A stretch of 64,000 bases of DNA from Alkalicoccus luteus. Lineage in GTDB: Bacteria; Bacillota; Bacilli; Bacillales; Salisediminibacteriaceae. Position 1 is the first letter of the stretch, and each line of letters starts with the position of its first letter. Positions 8,045-17,536 of the stretch are shown here, one piece after another. A model generated the notes under the pieces. It made no database searches. It was not told where the DNA came from and saw nothing but the letters and a program-made list of their open reading frames with translations. A program made the position numbers and the translations under genes. The DNA is taken from contig NZ_JAATHJ010000004.1 of assembly GCF_012034335.1 (NCBI RefSeq), positions 123,412-187,411 on the forward strand, given 5' to 3'.

Positions 8045-9436
8045 TCAGTGTCCGGCCGTCTGCGGAACCGGTTCGTCCGTTTCTGCCGCGGGATTATCCG
8101 CAAACGACATCTTCTGCCATTTTTTCGTGCGCCAGCGCCAGAGCATCAAGAGACCGCGCAGCCATTCATCCAGCGCCATCGCAATCCAGATGCCGGCAAG
8201 GCCGAAGCCGAGCCAGATGCCAGCTCCATACGAGACGGTTACGGCCACGCCCCACATCGAGAGGATCCCGATGTAGACGGGGAAGCGGACATCGCCCCCG
8301 GCGCGCAGCGCATTGATGACGATCAAATTAAAGGCGCGCCCGGGCTCAAGCAGAATCGTCAGCAGCAATAGCGTCATGCCGAGCTCGACGATCTGCTGAT
8401 TGGACGTAAAGATAGAGAATATCTGCTCACCGAAGATGTAGACGGTAATCGCTGCAAACGTGGAAACACCGATTCCGATCGACAGGCTTCGCAAGCAGCG
8501 GCGATACGCATCATCGAAGCGCTTTTCCCCGACCATATGACCGATGAGAATTTGTGTGCCCTGTCCGATGGCGATAGAAAAAAGCAGCGTAAACATGATG
8601 ATATTCAGCGTATAGACGCGTGTTGTCAGCGCGACGGTTCCCATGGAAGCGATAAACATCGTAATGACGACCTGGGAGCCGTTGTAGGCAAGGTGTTCGC
8701 CGGCCGTTGGTACGCCGATTTTAAGCAGATCCCGCACGTCTCGTTTCGGAAAGCGCGCGGTTAAATAATGCCACGGAAGCTCCCCGCGCACGCGCCGTGC
8801 AAGCAGTCCGAACAAAACAATCGTCCCGATCGTCCGCGCTGCTGCTGTACTGATCGCAACGCCCATTGCCCCAAGCTCCGGTGCCCCGAACATCCCGAAT
8901 ATCAGGATGAAATTTCCGACTACGTTCAGCACGTTCATGCCTAGCGTTACATACATCACGTCCTTCGTGAATCCGTGGCTCTTCAGCACAGCACCGACGG
9001 TCATAATTACGGCCTGCACGAAGGCAAAGCCGCCGACAATCTGCAAATAAATCAGCGCCATATCCATCAGCTCAGGCGGAAGATTCATTGCACCGAGAAT
9101 CGGTCTGCCGAAAAAGAGAAGAGCGGCGCTCAGCATGAGGCCGGCGATGATGTTCAGCACGATGGAGACGACTGCTGTCTGTCCGGCGCGCTCCCGGTCT
9201 CCGGCCCCGAGATACTGCGCAACGAGAATCGTCGTTCCCGTTGCGACAAAACCGAACATGACGATAATGACACTCATGAGCTGATTGGAGACCCCGACCG
9301 CCGCAACAGCGTTGTCATCGTACTGGCTCAGCATGAGCGTATCGGCGTTTCCCATCAGCATATGCAGTAAAATTTCAATAAAAATAGGCCATGTCAGGGC
9401 AAACAGCGTCATCTGCCCGGCTTGTTTTTTCGACAC
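8045..9436 (-). CDS. MATE-family multidrug/sodium antiporter
   Basis: 463 residues from the chosen GTG start (VSKKQAGQMTLFALTWPIFI), which lies 8 bp after GGAGG. The longer reading frame upstream runs into the divergent promoter region and lacks any ribosome-binding site. About twelve membrane segments are visible, in two halves typical of MatE domains: the N-half contains GNADTLMLSQYDDNAVAAVG and VAQYLGAGDRERA, the C-half GQGTQILIGHMVGEKRFDDA. MATE proteins exchange cationic drugs or dyes for sodium or protons across the plasma membrane. It is divergent from the AraC regulator, which may control it. Confidence 0.92.
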   Translation of the reverse strand: MSKKQAGQMTLFALTWPIFIEILLHMLMGNADTLMLSQYDDNAVAAVGVSNQLMSVIIVMFGFVATGTTILVAQYLGAGDRERAGQTAVVSIVLNIIAGLMLSAALLFFGRPILGAMNLPPELMDMALIYLQIVGGFAFVQAVIMTVGAVLKSHGFTKDVMYVTLGMNVLNVVGNFILIFGMFGAPELGAMGVAISTAAARTIGTIVLFGLLARRVRGELPWHYLTARFPKRDVRDLLKIGVPTAGEHLAYNGSQVVITMFIASMGTVALTTRVYTLNIIMFTLLFSIAIGQGTQILIGHMVGEKRFDDAYRRCLRSLSIGIGVSTFAAITVYIFGEQIFSIFTSNQQIVELGMTLLLLTILLEPGRAFNLIVINALRAGGDVRFPVYIGILSMWGVAVTVSYGAGIWLGFGLAGIWIAMALDEWLRGLLMLWRWRTKKWQKMSFADNPAAETDEPVPQTAGH

Positions 9437-9604
9437 GCTGCTTTCCTCCCCACCTTTGTCATAATGATCCGCTATTTTTAAAAAAGGCGAATAAATTGTA
9501 CAAAACCGTTTACATACGTGGTACAGTTTAGCTGATTCATACAGGTTGGCATAGAGACAAATCCGGTTAAACTTGAACGTTTCCGACCAGAGAGGGTGAA
9601 CGTA

Positions 9605-10474
9605 ATGGCGATGATTCATACATTAGTACCGCCGCTTCCTACATATGTAAAAGGAGGCGCAGGTATGTTTGCAAAAGGGACAAAGCACTTTGCACGCACC
9701 TTTCACCTGTTTGATTTTCTATTCGTAACGAAAGGAACGTTATATATGAAAGAAGCCGAGCAGATATTCAAACTGAATCCAGGTGATTACCTCATATTGG
9801 TGCCAGGAAGGCATCATGCCGGCTATCGCCTCTGCGAGGAAGATACAAGCTTTTACTGGGCCCACTTTCAGCTGAACGCGCCATATACGGTTAAGCAGGG
9901 AGAAAAGCCGGACTGGTCACAGGTATACCGCAAACAGGCGACGCATCAGACGCCGGATGAATTTCAGCTGCGCATCGGGCAATCTGGCACCTTTCTGCAT
10001 CCAGAGCGGGCAAAAGCTGTCTTTGAAAGCCTGCTGGCCGCCGAGCACTCTGACGATCCGGAAATGAGAATGCACAGGCAGAGCCGTTTTTTTGACTGCC
10101 TGATCTATTTGCAGAAGGAAGCGATGGAGCTTCCTTCAGGAGCGCAGGAGGTTGCACGGCGAACGATGGCCTATATTCAGGATCATTATAAAATCGGCGT
10201 AAGAATCGATGAGCTGGCCCAGCAGCTGCTGTACCATCCTGATTATGTGACGAGGTCGATGAAAAAAGTGACAGGTCTGACGCCGAAACAGTATTTGCAT
10301 CACGTCCGGCTTGAAAAAGCGAAAGAACTGCTTCAAAACGGCTCCTACCATGTAGCAGCCGTTTCAGAGGAAAGCGGCTTTAAAGATGTCAGCTATTTTT
10401 CCAGGTTGTTCAAAGAAAGAGAGGGGATGACTCCCGGACAGTACCGAAGACTTATAGGAAGAAGTGGTTTATAG
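9605..10474 (+). CDS. AraC-family transcriptional regulator
   Basis: 289 residues. The N-terminal half is a cupin-like ligand-binding domain (FKLNPGDYLILVPGRHHAGY, a typical LxpGdlll.pg..H segment). The C-terminal 100 residues are a double helix-turn-helix: IDELAQQLLYHPDYVTRSMK for the first and AAVSEESGFKDVSYFSRLFK followed by the signature GMTPGQYRR for the second. The ATG chosen has AGAGGGTGA 5 bp upstream; a GTG 9 bp earlier overlaps that site. The domain order resembles sugar-responsive regulators. The divergent MATE gene shares a 170-bp intergenic region and is the most obvious target. Confidence 0.88.
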   Translation: MAMIHTLVPPLPTYVKGGAGMFAKGTKHFARTFHLFDFLFVTKGTLYMKEAEQIFKLNPGDYLILVPGRHHAGYRLCEEDTSFYWAHFQLNAPYTVKQGEKPDWSQVYRKQATHQTPDEFQLRIGQSGTFLHPERAKAVFESLLAAEHSDDPEMRMHRQSRFFDCLIYLQKEAMELPSGAQEVARRTMAYIQDHYKIGVRIDELAQQLLYHPDYVTRSMKKVTGLTPKQYLHHVRLEKAKELLQNGSYHVAAVSEESGFKDVSYFSRLFKEREGMTPGQYRRLIGRSGL

Positions 10475-10592
10475 GCATAAAAGCATAGAAATGAAAGCGG
10501 ATGCATGCTATACTACCTGGTAAAGAGTGTTCATGCAAGCGATTGCACCAATTCGCGAGCACGCTTTTAAGTCGAGGAAAGCAGGGGATAGC

Positions 10593-12281
10593 GTGAAACA
10601 AAAACGATTGGTGAAAAAGCTTTATGCGCTCACGGTCTTGCTCGTGCTCATTTGTGCCGGTACCGGAGCCGTGCTGTTTGCCTACATATCGGAAGCGGGA
10701 GCCCAGAATGCACAGCTGGAAGAGCTTGATGCATTTCAGCAGCACTATTACGACTTGTCGGGGCATTTGCAGGAGCTGAGCCTGATCCAGCTCCAGCTCT
10801 CACAGACCGGATGGCGCGAGCAGGGAGCCCTGCGAATGGAGGAGCTGCTGAGTGAATCCGATATGCTTCTCGGCACGCTGCAGGCAGAAGCAGGAGATGG
10901 GGACCTGGCACACTACTTGTCGTTTATGGAAGAGCCGGTCGCGCTCTATCAAAGTCATTACGATACGTATTTCTCATCTATTTTCACGGGAGATGAAGCA
11001 GGTCAGACAGCTGCCCGTGTACTCCCCGGCGTCACGAGAACCGAGGAACAGCGTGCTTCCTACGATGAACGGATTCAGGCCGTTTTGCAGGCAGACCGGG
11101 AAACAGCACAGGAAGCAGCTGACGGTGCATTGGAAGGAGCGCGGACAGCTGCACTGAGCGGGCTACTTGTATTGATCCTCGTTCCGGTTGTCCTGCTCGG
11201 ATTGTTTGCGAAATCCATTTCACGCGGACTTCAGCACGTGATGAAACGGATAGCCGCCTATGAGCAAGGGCAGTTAACGTTTGAACAGCAGGCGAGAAAA
11301 GATGAATTCGGTTCTATCGATGATGCGCTGAACCGGCTTGGTACAGGGCTGCTTGCATATCAAACCCGTTCGAGACAAGCAGGCAGAGACGTCCGTCACA
11401 TAGCGGCAGCTGCAGCAGAACGGTCGCATGGCCAAAGCGCGGCAGCAGGTGATATGGAGCTGCACACACGAACGCTCAATGAGAAGATGAAGGCGCAGTC
11501 CGTCCAGACGGCTGCCATTTCTGCTGCAGCAGGACAGATGTCATCGTCTGTCGATGCTGTAAATGGCTCCATGGAGCGGCTGCATGCGTTTATGCAGGCA
11601 CTTCAGCAGGAATCAGCGGATGGTCTTCTTTCCATGGAAGAAGTCGAGCGCATGGTGGCAAAGGTTAGCGAGGAGAGCGCTGAAGCAGCATCCGGAGCTC
11701 TTAAAATGAGTCAGGACCTGGAGCAGCTGGATGCGTTTTTGAACGGGATTCGCGACATCAACCGGCAAACGGAGCTTTTGGCGATTAATGCCTCGATCGA
11801 AGCAGCGAAAGCAGGTGAAGCCGGCAAAAGCTTTGCGGTGGTTGCGAAGGAAATTCGCCGGTTGTCAGAACAGACGGCTGCATTCGCTGAGGAAACCGGC
11901 AGCGGGCTGGTAGCAGTGCGGACAGATGCTGGTGCACTCAGCGACATGTTTTCTGTACTGAACGGGCGGATGGCCGAAGCGGCATCGAGTACGAAAGATG
12001 CAGGTGCTTCTTTCAGGAAAATAGAGGAAGGAAACCGGCGTGCAACAATTGAGCAACAAGATGTAAAAGTGGCAGCAGAAGAAATGAAGTGCGCACTTAT
12101 AGAATCAGCGTCCCATACAGAAAAACTCGCATCACATGCAACGGAATTGCTTTCCAGAACAGGCGAAATGGAGGAAATTATCCGGATGCAATACGTACAG
12201 CAGCAGGAACTTTCCGACGAAGTAGCGAGGCTGGATAAAATGGCGGAAAACCTTGATACGACTGAAGAAGAGACAGCCTGA
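10593..12281 (+). CDS. Methyl-accepting chemotaxis protein
   Basis: 562 residues starting at a GTG behind AGGGGATAGC. TM1 (about residues 11-31) and TM2 (about 185-205, [19 protein letters not shown]) bracket a 150-residue, mostly helical extracellular sensor domain, likely a four-helix bundle. A HAMP-like segment follows TM2. The cytoplasmic signalling tip is clear: [20 protein letters not shown] then [19 protein letters not shown], the conserved hairpin that contacts CheA and CheW. Ligand unknown. It is a single gene with its own terminator. Confidence 0.92.
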   Translation: MKQKRLVKKLYALTVLLVLICAGTGAVLFAYISEAGAQNAQLEELDAFQQHYYDLSGHLQELSLIQLQLSQTGWREQGALRMEELLSESDMLLGTLQAEAGDGDLAHYLSFMEEPVALYQSHYDTYFSSIFTGDEAGQTAARVLPGVTRTEEQRASYDERIQAVLQADRETAQEAADGALEGARTAALSGLLVLILVPVVLLGLFAKSISRGLQHVMKRIAAYEQGQLTFEQQARKDEFGSIDDALNRLGTGLLAYQTRSRQAGRDVRHIAAAAAERSHGQSAAAGDMELHTRTLNEKMKAQSVQTAAISAAAGQMSSSVDAVNGSMERLHAFMQALQQESADGLLSMEEVERMVAKVSEESAEAASGALKMSQDLEQLDAFLNGIRDINRQTELLAINASIEAAKAGEAGKSFAVVAKEIRRLSEQTAAFAEETGSGLVAVRTDAGALSDMFSVLNGRMAEAASSTKDAGASFRKIEEGNRRATIEQQDVKVAAEEMKCALIESASHTEKLASHATELLSRTGEMEEIIRMQYVQQQELSDEVARLDKMAENLDTTEEETA

Positions 12282-12300
12282 ACGGCCGTCTCTTTTTTTA
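12268..12300 (+). terminator. Terminator of the chemotaxis receptor gene
   Basis: AAGAGAC pairs with GTCTCTT, with an inner GCC/GGC extension, followed by a T7 run. The hairpin begins inside the last codons of the gene. Confidence 0.85.
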
Positions 12301-12338
12301 TGGCAAACAAAGAAGTGAAAAAACTTCACATAAAAAGC

Positions 12339-12367
12339 TTGTATTTAAACGGGTGAACGTGTATATT
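12339..12367 (+). promoter_or_regulatory. Sigma-A promoter of the maltodextrin-type operon
   Basis: TTGTAT at 12339-12344 and TATATT at 12362-12367 are separated by exactly 17 bp. The start of transcription would fall near 12374, about 10 bp before the operator-like site. Confidence 0.65.
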
Positions 12368-12382
12368 GAAATCAGAAAGTGA

Positions 12383-12396
12383 TGCAAACGATTTCA
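12383..12396. promoter_or_regulatory. LacI/CcpA-type operator (cre-like) downstream of the promoter
   Basis: TGCAAACGATTTCA differs at one position (W3) from the degenerate cre consensus TGWNANCGNTNWCA. LacI-family repressors and CcpA bind such sites, so either CcpA or the LacI-type regulator at 16431 could act here. A related site lies at 12521. Confidence 0.55.
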
Positions 12397-12520
12397 CTAA
12401 CGTTTTCGCAGTCAGAAATCGCGCTTTCACTTCTTATGCAATCGGTTGTCTTGATTACGGCATGCCGGCGGAAGCAGTGCATACTGAACCTGTCCCTTCT
12501 TCCTTTCTTAGAAGGGAACG

Positions 12521-12534
12521 TGCAAACGGTTACG
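12521..12534. promoter_or_regulatory. Second operator-like site in the leader
   Basis: TGCAAACGGTTACG shares its first eight bases with the site at 12383 and keeps the CG centre. It lies in the 240-bp leader ahead of the binding-protein gene, which holds no convincing reading frame of its own. Confidence 0.35.
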
Positions 12535-12613
12535 GAAAGCGCTGTCGAACAGGCGTACAAATCGGGACAGCACCTTTCATTATTCCAACATTCATTTAAG
12601 GGGGAAACTGGTA

Positions 12614-13993
12614 ATGAAAAGAAGTAAATCACTATTGGTCACGCTTGCAGTTGTACCGGCACTGATGCTTGCTGCCTGCGGCGGCGACGACGCAGAGAAC
12701 AACGGCGGTGCTGAAAACAACGGCGGTGCTGAAAACAACGGCGGCGCAGACAACAACGCAGAGATGGATAACGATGCAGACGAAGCGGATAACGCGGACG
12801 ATGCAGATGATGCAAACAACGACGGTGGCAACGCTGCAGCTGATGAAGATGCACCGGAAGCACCGGAAGAGCTTACAATGTGGGTCAACGATGAAGAAGC
12901 ACAGCTTGACGCATACGAAGAAATCGCACAGGGATTTGAAGAGGAGCACGGCATCGAAGTAAACATCACGCCTTACTCCATGCTTGAGCAGACAGAAGGG
13001 ATGTCACTTGACGGCCCGGCCGGACAAGGACCTGACCTTTTCTTCCAGCCGCATGACCGTCTTGGTGACATTCACCTGCAGGGTCTTGCAGCGGAGCTTG
13101 AACTCACAGAAGATCAGCAGGATCGTCTGAGCGAGTATAACGAAGAAGCAGTAACGTCGTTCAGCTATGACGGTATCCAGTACGGTATTCCGGCAGTAGT
13201 TGAGACATATGCACTTTTCCATAACACAGATCTCGTTGAAGAAGCTCCGGAAACGATGGACGAGCTGATGGATGTTGCACGTGACCTGACAGACGGCGAT
13301 CAGTACGGATTCCTGATGGAAGCAACGAACTTCTACTTCACCTACCCATTCCTCACTGCTGAAGGCGGATACGTATTCGCACAGGATGACGACGGTGTCT
13401 ATGATCCGGAAGATATCGGCCTGAACACAGACGGAGCCGTAGCCGGCGCTGAAACGATTCAGTCCTGGTTTGAAGAAGATCTGATGCCGACTGGTATCGA
13501 CGGCGACATCATGAACGGTCTCTTCACTGACGGAGATGTCGGCATGGTCGTAACAGGTCCATGGGCGATTCCTGAGTACGAAGAAGCACTCGGCGACAGC
13601 CTCGCTGTATCCACGCTTCCGGAGCAGGACGGAGAGCCGCTAAGCTCATTTGCAGGTAACAAAGGCTGGCTCGTGAATTACTACACGGAAAACGAGTACT
13701 GGGCAACAGAGCTTGCGCTTTACCTGACAAACGCAGAGAACTCAGAAACTTATTTTGAAGTAGCCGGCGAGCTGCCTGCGCACACAACAGTTGAAATCGA
13801 CGATGAGTTCATGGGACCAATCTTCGATCAGACTGAATTCGCAGAGCCAATGCCGAACATTCCTGAAATGTCCCAGGTGTGGGATCCAATCGGGGAAGCA
13901 ATGGAGTTCATTTCCCAGGGAGATGACCCGCAGGAAGTACTCGACGAAGCTGTCGAGCAGATCCGCGAGCAGATCGCGATCAGTCAACAATAG
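12614..13993 (+). CDS. Maltose/maltodextrin-type ABC transporter binding lipoprotein
   Basis: 459 residues. The lipobox is LAAC at about residues 19-22. A low-complexity linker of NNGGAE repeats and acidic residues runs to about residue 78, then a family 1 solute-binding (MalE-like) domain begins at LTMWVNDEEAQLDAYEEIAQ. Other MalE features are GPDLFFQPHDRLGDIHLQGL, YGIPAVVETYALFHNTDLV and GDVGMVVTGPWAIPEYEEAL. The protein captures malto-oligosaccharides or a related sugar outside the cell. The two permeases follow directly and a LacI regulator ends the locus; no ATPase is present, as is common where a shared MsmX-type ATPase is used. Exact ligand is inferred from family resemblance. Confidence 0.9.
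   Translation: MKRSKSLLVTLAVVPALMLAACGGDDAENNGGAENNGGAENNGGADNNAEMDNDADEADNADDADDANNDGGNAAADEDAPEAPEELTMWVNDEEAQLDAYEEIAQGFEEEHGIEVNITPYSMLEQTEGMSLDGPAGQGPDLFFQPHDRLGDIHLQGLAAELELTEDQQDRLSEYNEEAVTSFSYDGIQYGIPAVVETYALFHNTDLVEEAPETMDELMDVARDLTDGDQYGFLMEATNFYFTYPFLTAEGGYVFAQDDDGVYDPEDIGLNTDGAVAGAETIQSWFEEDLMPTGIDGDIMNGLFTDGDVGMVVTGPWAIPEYEEALGDSLAVSTLPEQDGEPLSSFAGNKGWLVNYYTENEYWATELALYLTNAENSETYFEVAGELPAHTTVEIDDEFMGPIFDQTEFAEPMPNIPEMSQVWDPIGEAMEFISQGDDPQEVLDEAVEQIREQIAISQQ
12695..12748 (+). repeat. In-frame 18-bp tandem repeats in the binding-protein linker
   Basis: Three near-identical 18-bp units encoding E-N-N-G-G-A lie end to end just after the lipobox cysteine. Being a multiple of three, gain or loss of a unit would only change linker length. 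Confidence 0.85.
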
Positions 13994-14059
13994 TTTGGAG
14001 CAGGAGGGCTGGGCGGCTCAGTCCGGTCCTCTGTTCTTTCAGATTTGGAGGTAGCACCT

Positions 14060-15370
14060 ATGGCTGCAAAAAAAGAACGTGACCCAAATACGATTGTGGT
14101 CAATCCGAAACATAATCCGACCGTCGCCGCTCTTTTGTCCATCATTCCCGGACTCGGTCAGGCGTACAATAAGCGCTTCATTAAAGGCGCGGCCTTATTC
14201 ATTCTCTTTGCAGCTTTTGTGATTGCTGCAGTTGATTTTATGTCAAACGGCCTGCAGGGTCTGATCACACTCGGGGAAGTCCCGCGTGAAGATGACTCGA
14301 GAGTGTTCCTTAGTAACGGAATCATCTCGCTCATCCTGCTGACCTTTTTTATTGCCTTTTATGTGCTGAACATTCAGGATGCGCTGAAAGACGCAAAGAG
14401 AATTCAATTAGGCTGGCAAGTACCGAACATCCGCGAAGGATTTAAAAACGCATGGGACACAGGCTTTCCATACCTGCTCGTCGGACCGGGACTGCTGCTG
14501 CTCGTATTCGTTGTTATCTTTCCGCTCATGTTCATGGTCTTTCTTGCATTTACGAACTACAATCTGTACAACGCACCGCCGCGAAACCTGCTCGAATGGG
14601 TCGGTTTCCAGAACTTCATCAACCTGTTTACGATCAGCGAGTGGCGCAACACGTTCATCAACGTTCTCTCCTGGACGCTTATCTGGACGTTTGTTGCAAC
14701 GACGCTGCAGATCGCCCTTGCCTTGTTCCTGGCAACGATCGTGAACGATCCGCGTATCAAGTTTAAAAAGCTGATCCGCACCGTGTTCATTCTGCCTTGG
14801 GCGGTACCGGCATTTACAACGATTATCATTTTCTCCGCGTTGTTTAACGACAACTTCGGGGCGATCAACACCGGGATCATCCAGCCTATTTTCGGCACCG
14901 GCATTCCGTGGCTGACCGACGCTACCTGGACGAGAATCGCGATCATTATGATTCAAGTCTGGCTCGGTTTCCCATTCGTGTACGCTCTCTTTACCGGCGT
15001 GCTGCAAAGTATTTCCGCCGACTGGTACGAAGCGGCAGACATCGACGGCGCAAGCCGGATTCAGAAGTTCCGCCACATTACGTTTCCGCACGTGATGTTC
15101 GCAACGGCACCGCTTCTGATCATGCAGTACTCGTTTAACTTCAACAACTTTAACATCATTTATCTGTTTAACCAGGGGGGACCTGCCGTCAGAGGGCAGA
15201 CCGCCGGGGGATCAGACATACTCATATCGTGGATTTACGGGCTTACGTTCGAAAACCAGCAGTTCAATATGGCTGCGGCAATTTCGATTATTCTCGGTCT
15301 GCTGGTCGCATCGTTCGCGTTCTTCCAGTTCCGCCGGTCCCGTTCCTTTAAAGAGGAGGGAACATTCTAA
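14060..15370 (+). CDS. MalF/MdxF-type sugar ABC permease
   Basis: 436 residues from the ATG that follows GGAGGTAGCACCT. The N-terminal 120 residues hold extra membrane segments and a short DUF5683-like stretch (NPTVAALLSIIPGLGQAYNK), as in Bacillus MdxF proteins. The core permease domain follows, with the EAA loop at about residues 325-345: YEAADIDGASRIQKFRHITF, which docks onto the ATPase. It forms a heterodimer with the next gene product. The stop codon TAA is directly abutted by the ATG of the next gene, so the two are translationally coupled. Confidence 0.92.
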   Translation: MAAKKERDPNTIVVNPKHNPTVAALLSIIPGLGQAYNKRFIKGAALFILFAAFVIAAVDFMSNGLQGLITLGEVPREDDSRVFLSNGIISLILLTFFIAFYVLNIQDALKDAKRIQLGWQVPNIREGFKNAWDTGFPYLLVGPGLLLLVFVVIFPLMFMVFLAFTNYNLYNAPPRNLLEWVGFQNFINLFTISEWRNTFINVLSWTLIWTFVATTLQIALALFLATIVNDPRIKFKKLIRTVFILPWAVPAFTTIIIFSALFNDNFGAINTGIIQPIFGTGIPWLTDATWTRIAIIMIQVWLGFPFVYALFTGVLQSISADWYEAADIDGASRIQKFRHITFPHVMFATAPLLIMQYSFNFNNFNIIYLFNQGGPAVRGQTAGGSDILISWIYGLTFENQQFNMAAAISIILGLLVASFAFFQFRRSRSFKEEGTF

Positions 15371-16237
15371 ATGGCTGCTAAAACAAAGAAACCACTCGAT
15401 AGAAAGCTGGTCAATCGCCTGGAGCTGATCGGAAGCTATTCGGTCATCGCGATCATGTTCGTCATTATTTTGTACCCGCTCGCCTGGGCACTCGGTATTT
15501 CCTTAAACACAGGTACCGGCGTGTACGGAGCATCGATTATTCCGGATAACATCACGTTTGAGCACTATGCGTGGCTGTTTACCGACCCGCGCAGTAACTA
15601 CCTGCTCTGGTACCGCAATACGTTGATTGTTGCCTTTTCCGTAACCATTATCGCGACCTTTATGATTGCCCTGACGGCGTACGCGTTTTCCCGCTACCGC
15701 TTTAAGGGACGTAAAAACGGCCTGTATGCATTTCTGCTGCTGCAGATGTTCCCGGTTCTCATGGCGATGGTGGCTATCTACATCCTCCTGAATACAGTGA
15801 ACCTGCTCGACAGTCTGCTCGGTCTGATTATCATTTATGTCGGCGGGGCGATTCCGATGAACGCCTTCCTCGTAAAAGGATATTTCGATACGATCCCGCG
15901 TGAGCTGGATGAGTCGGCGAAGATCGACGGAGCCGGACATTTCCGGATTTTCTTCCAGATCATGCTGCCGCTTGCAAAACCGATTCTCGCCGTTGTTGCG
16001 CTGTTTAACTTCATGGCGCCGTTCATGGACTTTATTCTGCCGCGAATCGTGCTGCGAAGTCCGGAAAACTTTACGCTCGCACTTGGTCTGTTCAACTTTG
16101 TAAACGACCAGTTTGCCAACAACTTTACCCGGTTCGCTGCCGGTGCCATTCTGATCGCGGTTCCGATCGCGCTCGTCTACCTCTTCCTGCAGCGCTACCT
16201 GATCTCCGGCCTGACTTCCGGAGCAACAAAAGGATAA
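15371..16237 (+). CDS. MalG/MdxG-type sugar ABC permease
   Basis: 288 residues with six membrane segments. The EAA motif is PRELDESAKIDGAGHFRIFF (about residues 176-195). The C-terminus LISGLTSGATKG is the typical MalG tail that reaches into the ATPase interface in maltose transporters. It starts on the base after the previous stop codon, with GAGGAGGG inside the preceding gene as its ribosome-binding site. It pairs with the MalF-type subunit. Confidence 0.92.
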   Translation: MAAKTKKPLDRKLVNRLELIGSYSVIAIMFVIILYPLAWALGISLNTGTGVYGASIIPDNITFEHYAWLFTDPRSNYLLWYRNTLIVAFSVTIIATFMIALTAYAFSRYRFKGRKNGLYAFLLLQMFPVLMAMVAIYILLNTVNLLDSLLGLIIIYVGGAIPMNAFLVKGYFDTIPRELDESAKIDGAGHFRIFFQIMLPLAKPILAVVALFNFMAPFMDFILPRIVLRSPENFTLALGLFNFVNDQFANNFTRFAAGAILIAVPIALVYLFLQRYLISGLTSGATKG

Positions 16238-16250
16238 CCGGTCAACCAGT

Positions 16251-16284
16251 GGGGAAGGAGGCAGCCGCCTGCTTCCCCCTTTTT
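16251..16284 (+). terminator. Terminator after the sugar ABC operon
   Basis: GGGGAAGGAGGC and GCCTGCTTCCCC form a GC-rich stem with one internal mismatch around AGCC, followed by T5. Confidence 0.75.
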
Positions 16285-16363
16285 CACCGCCGGGTTTCCA
16301 GCATTCAGGGGACGGGTAGAGTAGAAGACATGCGAGATAAGAAAAGGGTATTCAAAAAGTATG

Positions 16364-16377
16364 TGAAACCCTTTACA
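16364..16377. promoter_or_regulatory. Operator-like site upstream of the LacI regulator
   Basis: TGAAACCCTTTACA is one mismatch (central G to C) from the cre consensus and sits about 55 bp before the regulator's start, a typical place for autoregulation or CcpA control. Confidence 0.4.
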
Positions 16378-16430
16378 ATAGAACGAAACGAGACCTGTTT
16401 TTTACAGACAGAGAAAAGGGGTTGAAGACC

Positions 16431-17477
16431 ATGACTGTAACGATAAAAGACGTCGCCAAAGCTGCCAGCGTTGCCCCTTCCACCGTATCTCGGGTTATTT
16501 CGGACAGTCCCCGCATCAGCGACAGGACGAAAGATAAAGTGCGTGAAGCCATGAAGCAGCTAGGCTACCACCCGAACTTTAACGCCCGCAGCCTGGCTAA
16601 TCAGACGACGAAAACGATCGGTGTCATCATGCCGAACTCCGCAAACAAAACGTTTCAAAATCCGTTCTTCCCGGAGGTTATCCGCGGCATCAGTACGAAG
16701 GCGCACCAGCTCGAGTACGGTCTCTATCTCTCTACGGGACAGTCGGATGAGGAGATATTCGAAGAAGTGCAGCACATGGTGCAAGGAAAGCGCGTCGACG
16801 GCATCATCCTGCTCTATTCGAAGGTGAACGATAAGGTGATGAAGTATTTGCACGAGCAAAACTTTCCATTCACGCTGATCGGCCGTCCGTATGACGAGAC
16901 AGTTCGCGGTGTTTCCTACGTAAACAACGACAACTTCAAAGCGGCGAAAACGGTGACGGAGTACTTGCTGCTGCTCGGTCACAAGCGGATCGCCTTTGTC
17001 GGCGGAAATCTCGACTACGTCGTGACGATCGACCATATGGAAGGCTACCGCCGTGCGTTAAATAACGCAGGTATAGAGGTGTGCGACGACTACATCGTCT
17101 TTCACGAGGAGCTGCAGGAAGGCGGTCAGGAAGCGGTCATCGATCTGATGAGCCTGAGCGAACGTCCGACGGCGCTGATCGTCGCCGACGACATTATGAC
17201 GTTCGGCGTCATGCGCATGCTGAGCGAAATGGAAGTGAACGTGCCGGACGATATTTCCATCATCAGCTTCAATAACGTCATGATCTCGGAGCTCTCGGCA
17301 CCGCCGATGACGACGGTGGACATTAACATTTACAGCCTCGGCTATGAAGCGGCGAACCTGCTCATCGATAAAATTCTTCACCCGAACATCGAAGCGCGAA
17401 AAATTCTTATCCCCCATAAAATGATCAAGCGTCAGACGTGCCGCCGACTCGTCGAAAGCGCTAAAAAAACCGTGTAG
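16431..17477 (+). CDS. LacI-family transcriptional regulator (MalR-like)
   Basis: 348 residues. Residues 1-60 are the LacI DNA-binding region: VTIKDVAKAASVAPSTVSRV (helix-turn-helix), then the hinge helix NFNARSLANQTTKTIGVIMP. The remaining 290 residues are a periplasmic-binding-protein-like effector domain (YLLLLGHKRIAFVGGNLDY and PTALIVADDIMTFGVMRML). The position behind the maltodextrin-type operon and the operator-like sites before both transcripts suggest it represses the transporter in the absence of its sugar. The ATG used follows AAAAGGGG; a TTG 9 bp upstream is less likely. Confidence 0.9.
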   Translation: MTVTIKDVAKAASVAPSTVSRVISDSPRISDRTKDKVREAMKQLGYHPNFNARSLANQTTKTIGVIMPNSANKTFQNPFFPEVIRGISTKAHQLEYGLYLSTGQSDEEIFEEVQHMVQGKRVDGIILLYSKVNDKVMKYLHEQNFPFTLIGRPYDETVRGVSYVNNDNFKAAKTVTEYLLLLGHKRIAFVGGNLDYVVTIDHMEGYRRALNNAGIEVCDDYIVFHEELQEGGQEAVIDLMSLSERPTALIVADDIMTFGVMRMLSEMEVNVPDDISIISFNNVMISELSAPPMTTVDINIYSLGYEAANLLIDKILHPNIEARKILIPHKMIKRQTCRRLVESAKKTV

Positions 17478-17502
17478 AGCGATGCTCTGCACGGTTTTTT
17501 TG
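17463..17502 (+). terminator. Terminator of the LacI-family gene
   Basis: The stem AAACCGTGTAGAGC with GCTCTGCACGGTTT overlaps the stop codon and is followed by T7. Confidence 0.88.
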
Positions 17503-17536
17503 TTTTTGGAAGGGAGGATTATAGCGGGCATACCGT

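Noticed and set aside
9480..9604. Operator for the AraC regulator (TGTACA...GGTACA repeats)
   Set aside because: Partial dyad motifs are visible between the MATE and AraC genes, but no symmetric or repeated site is convincing enough to annotate.
12366..12632. Possible leader peptides upstream of the maltodextrin-type binding protein
   Set aside because: Several 77-86-codon frames on both strands overlap here, none with a ribosome-binding site or plausible sequence; the region is better explained as promoter and operators.
14408..15091. 227-codon frame opposite the MalF-type permease
   Set aside because: Antisense shadow of a GC-rich membrane protein gene; composition (Arg/Asp/Gln-rich) is typical of such shadows.
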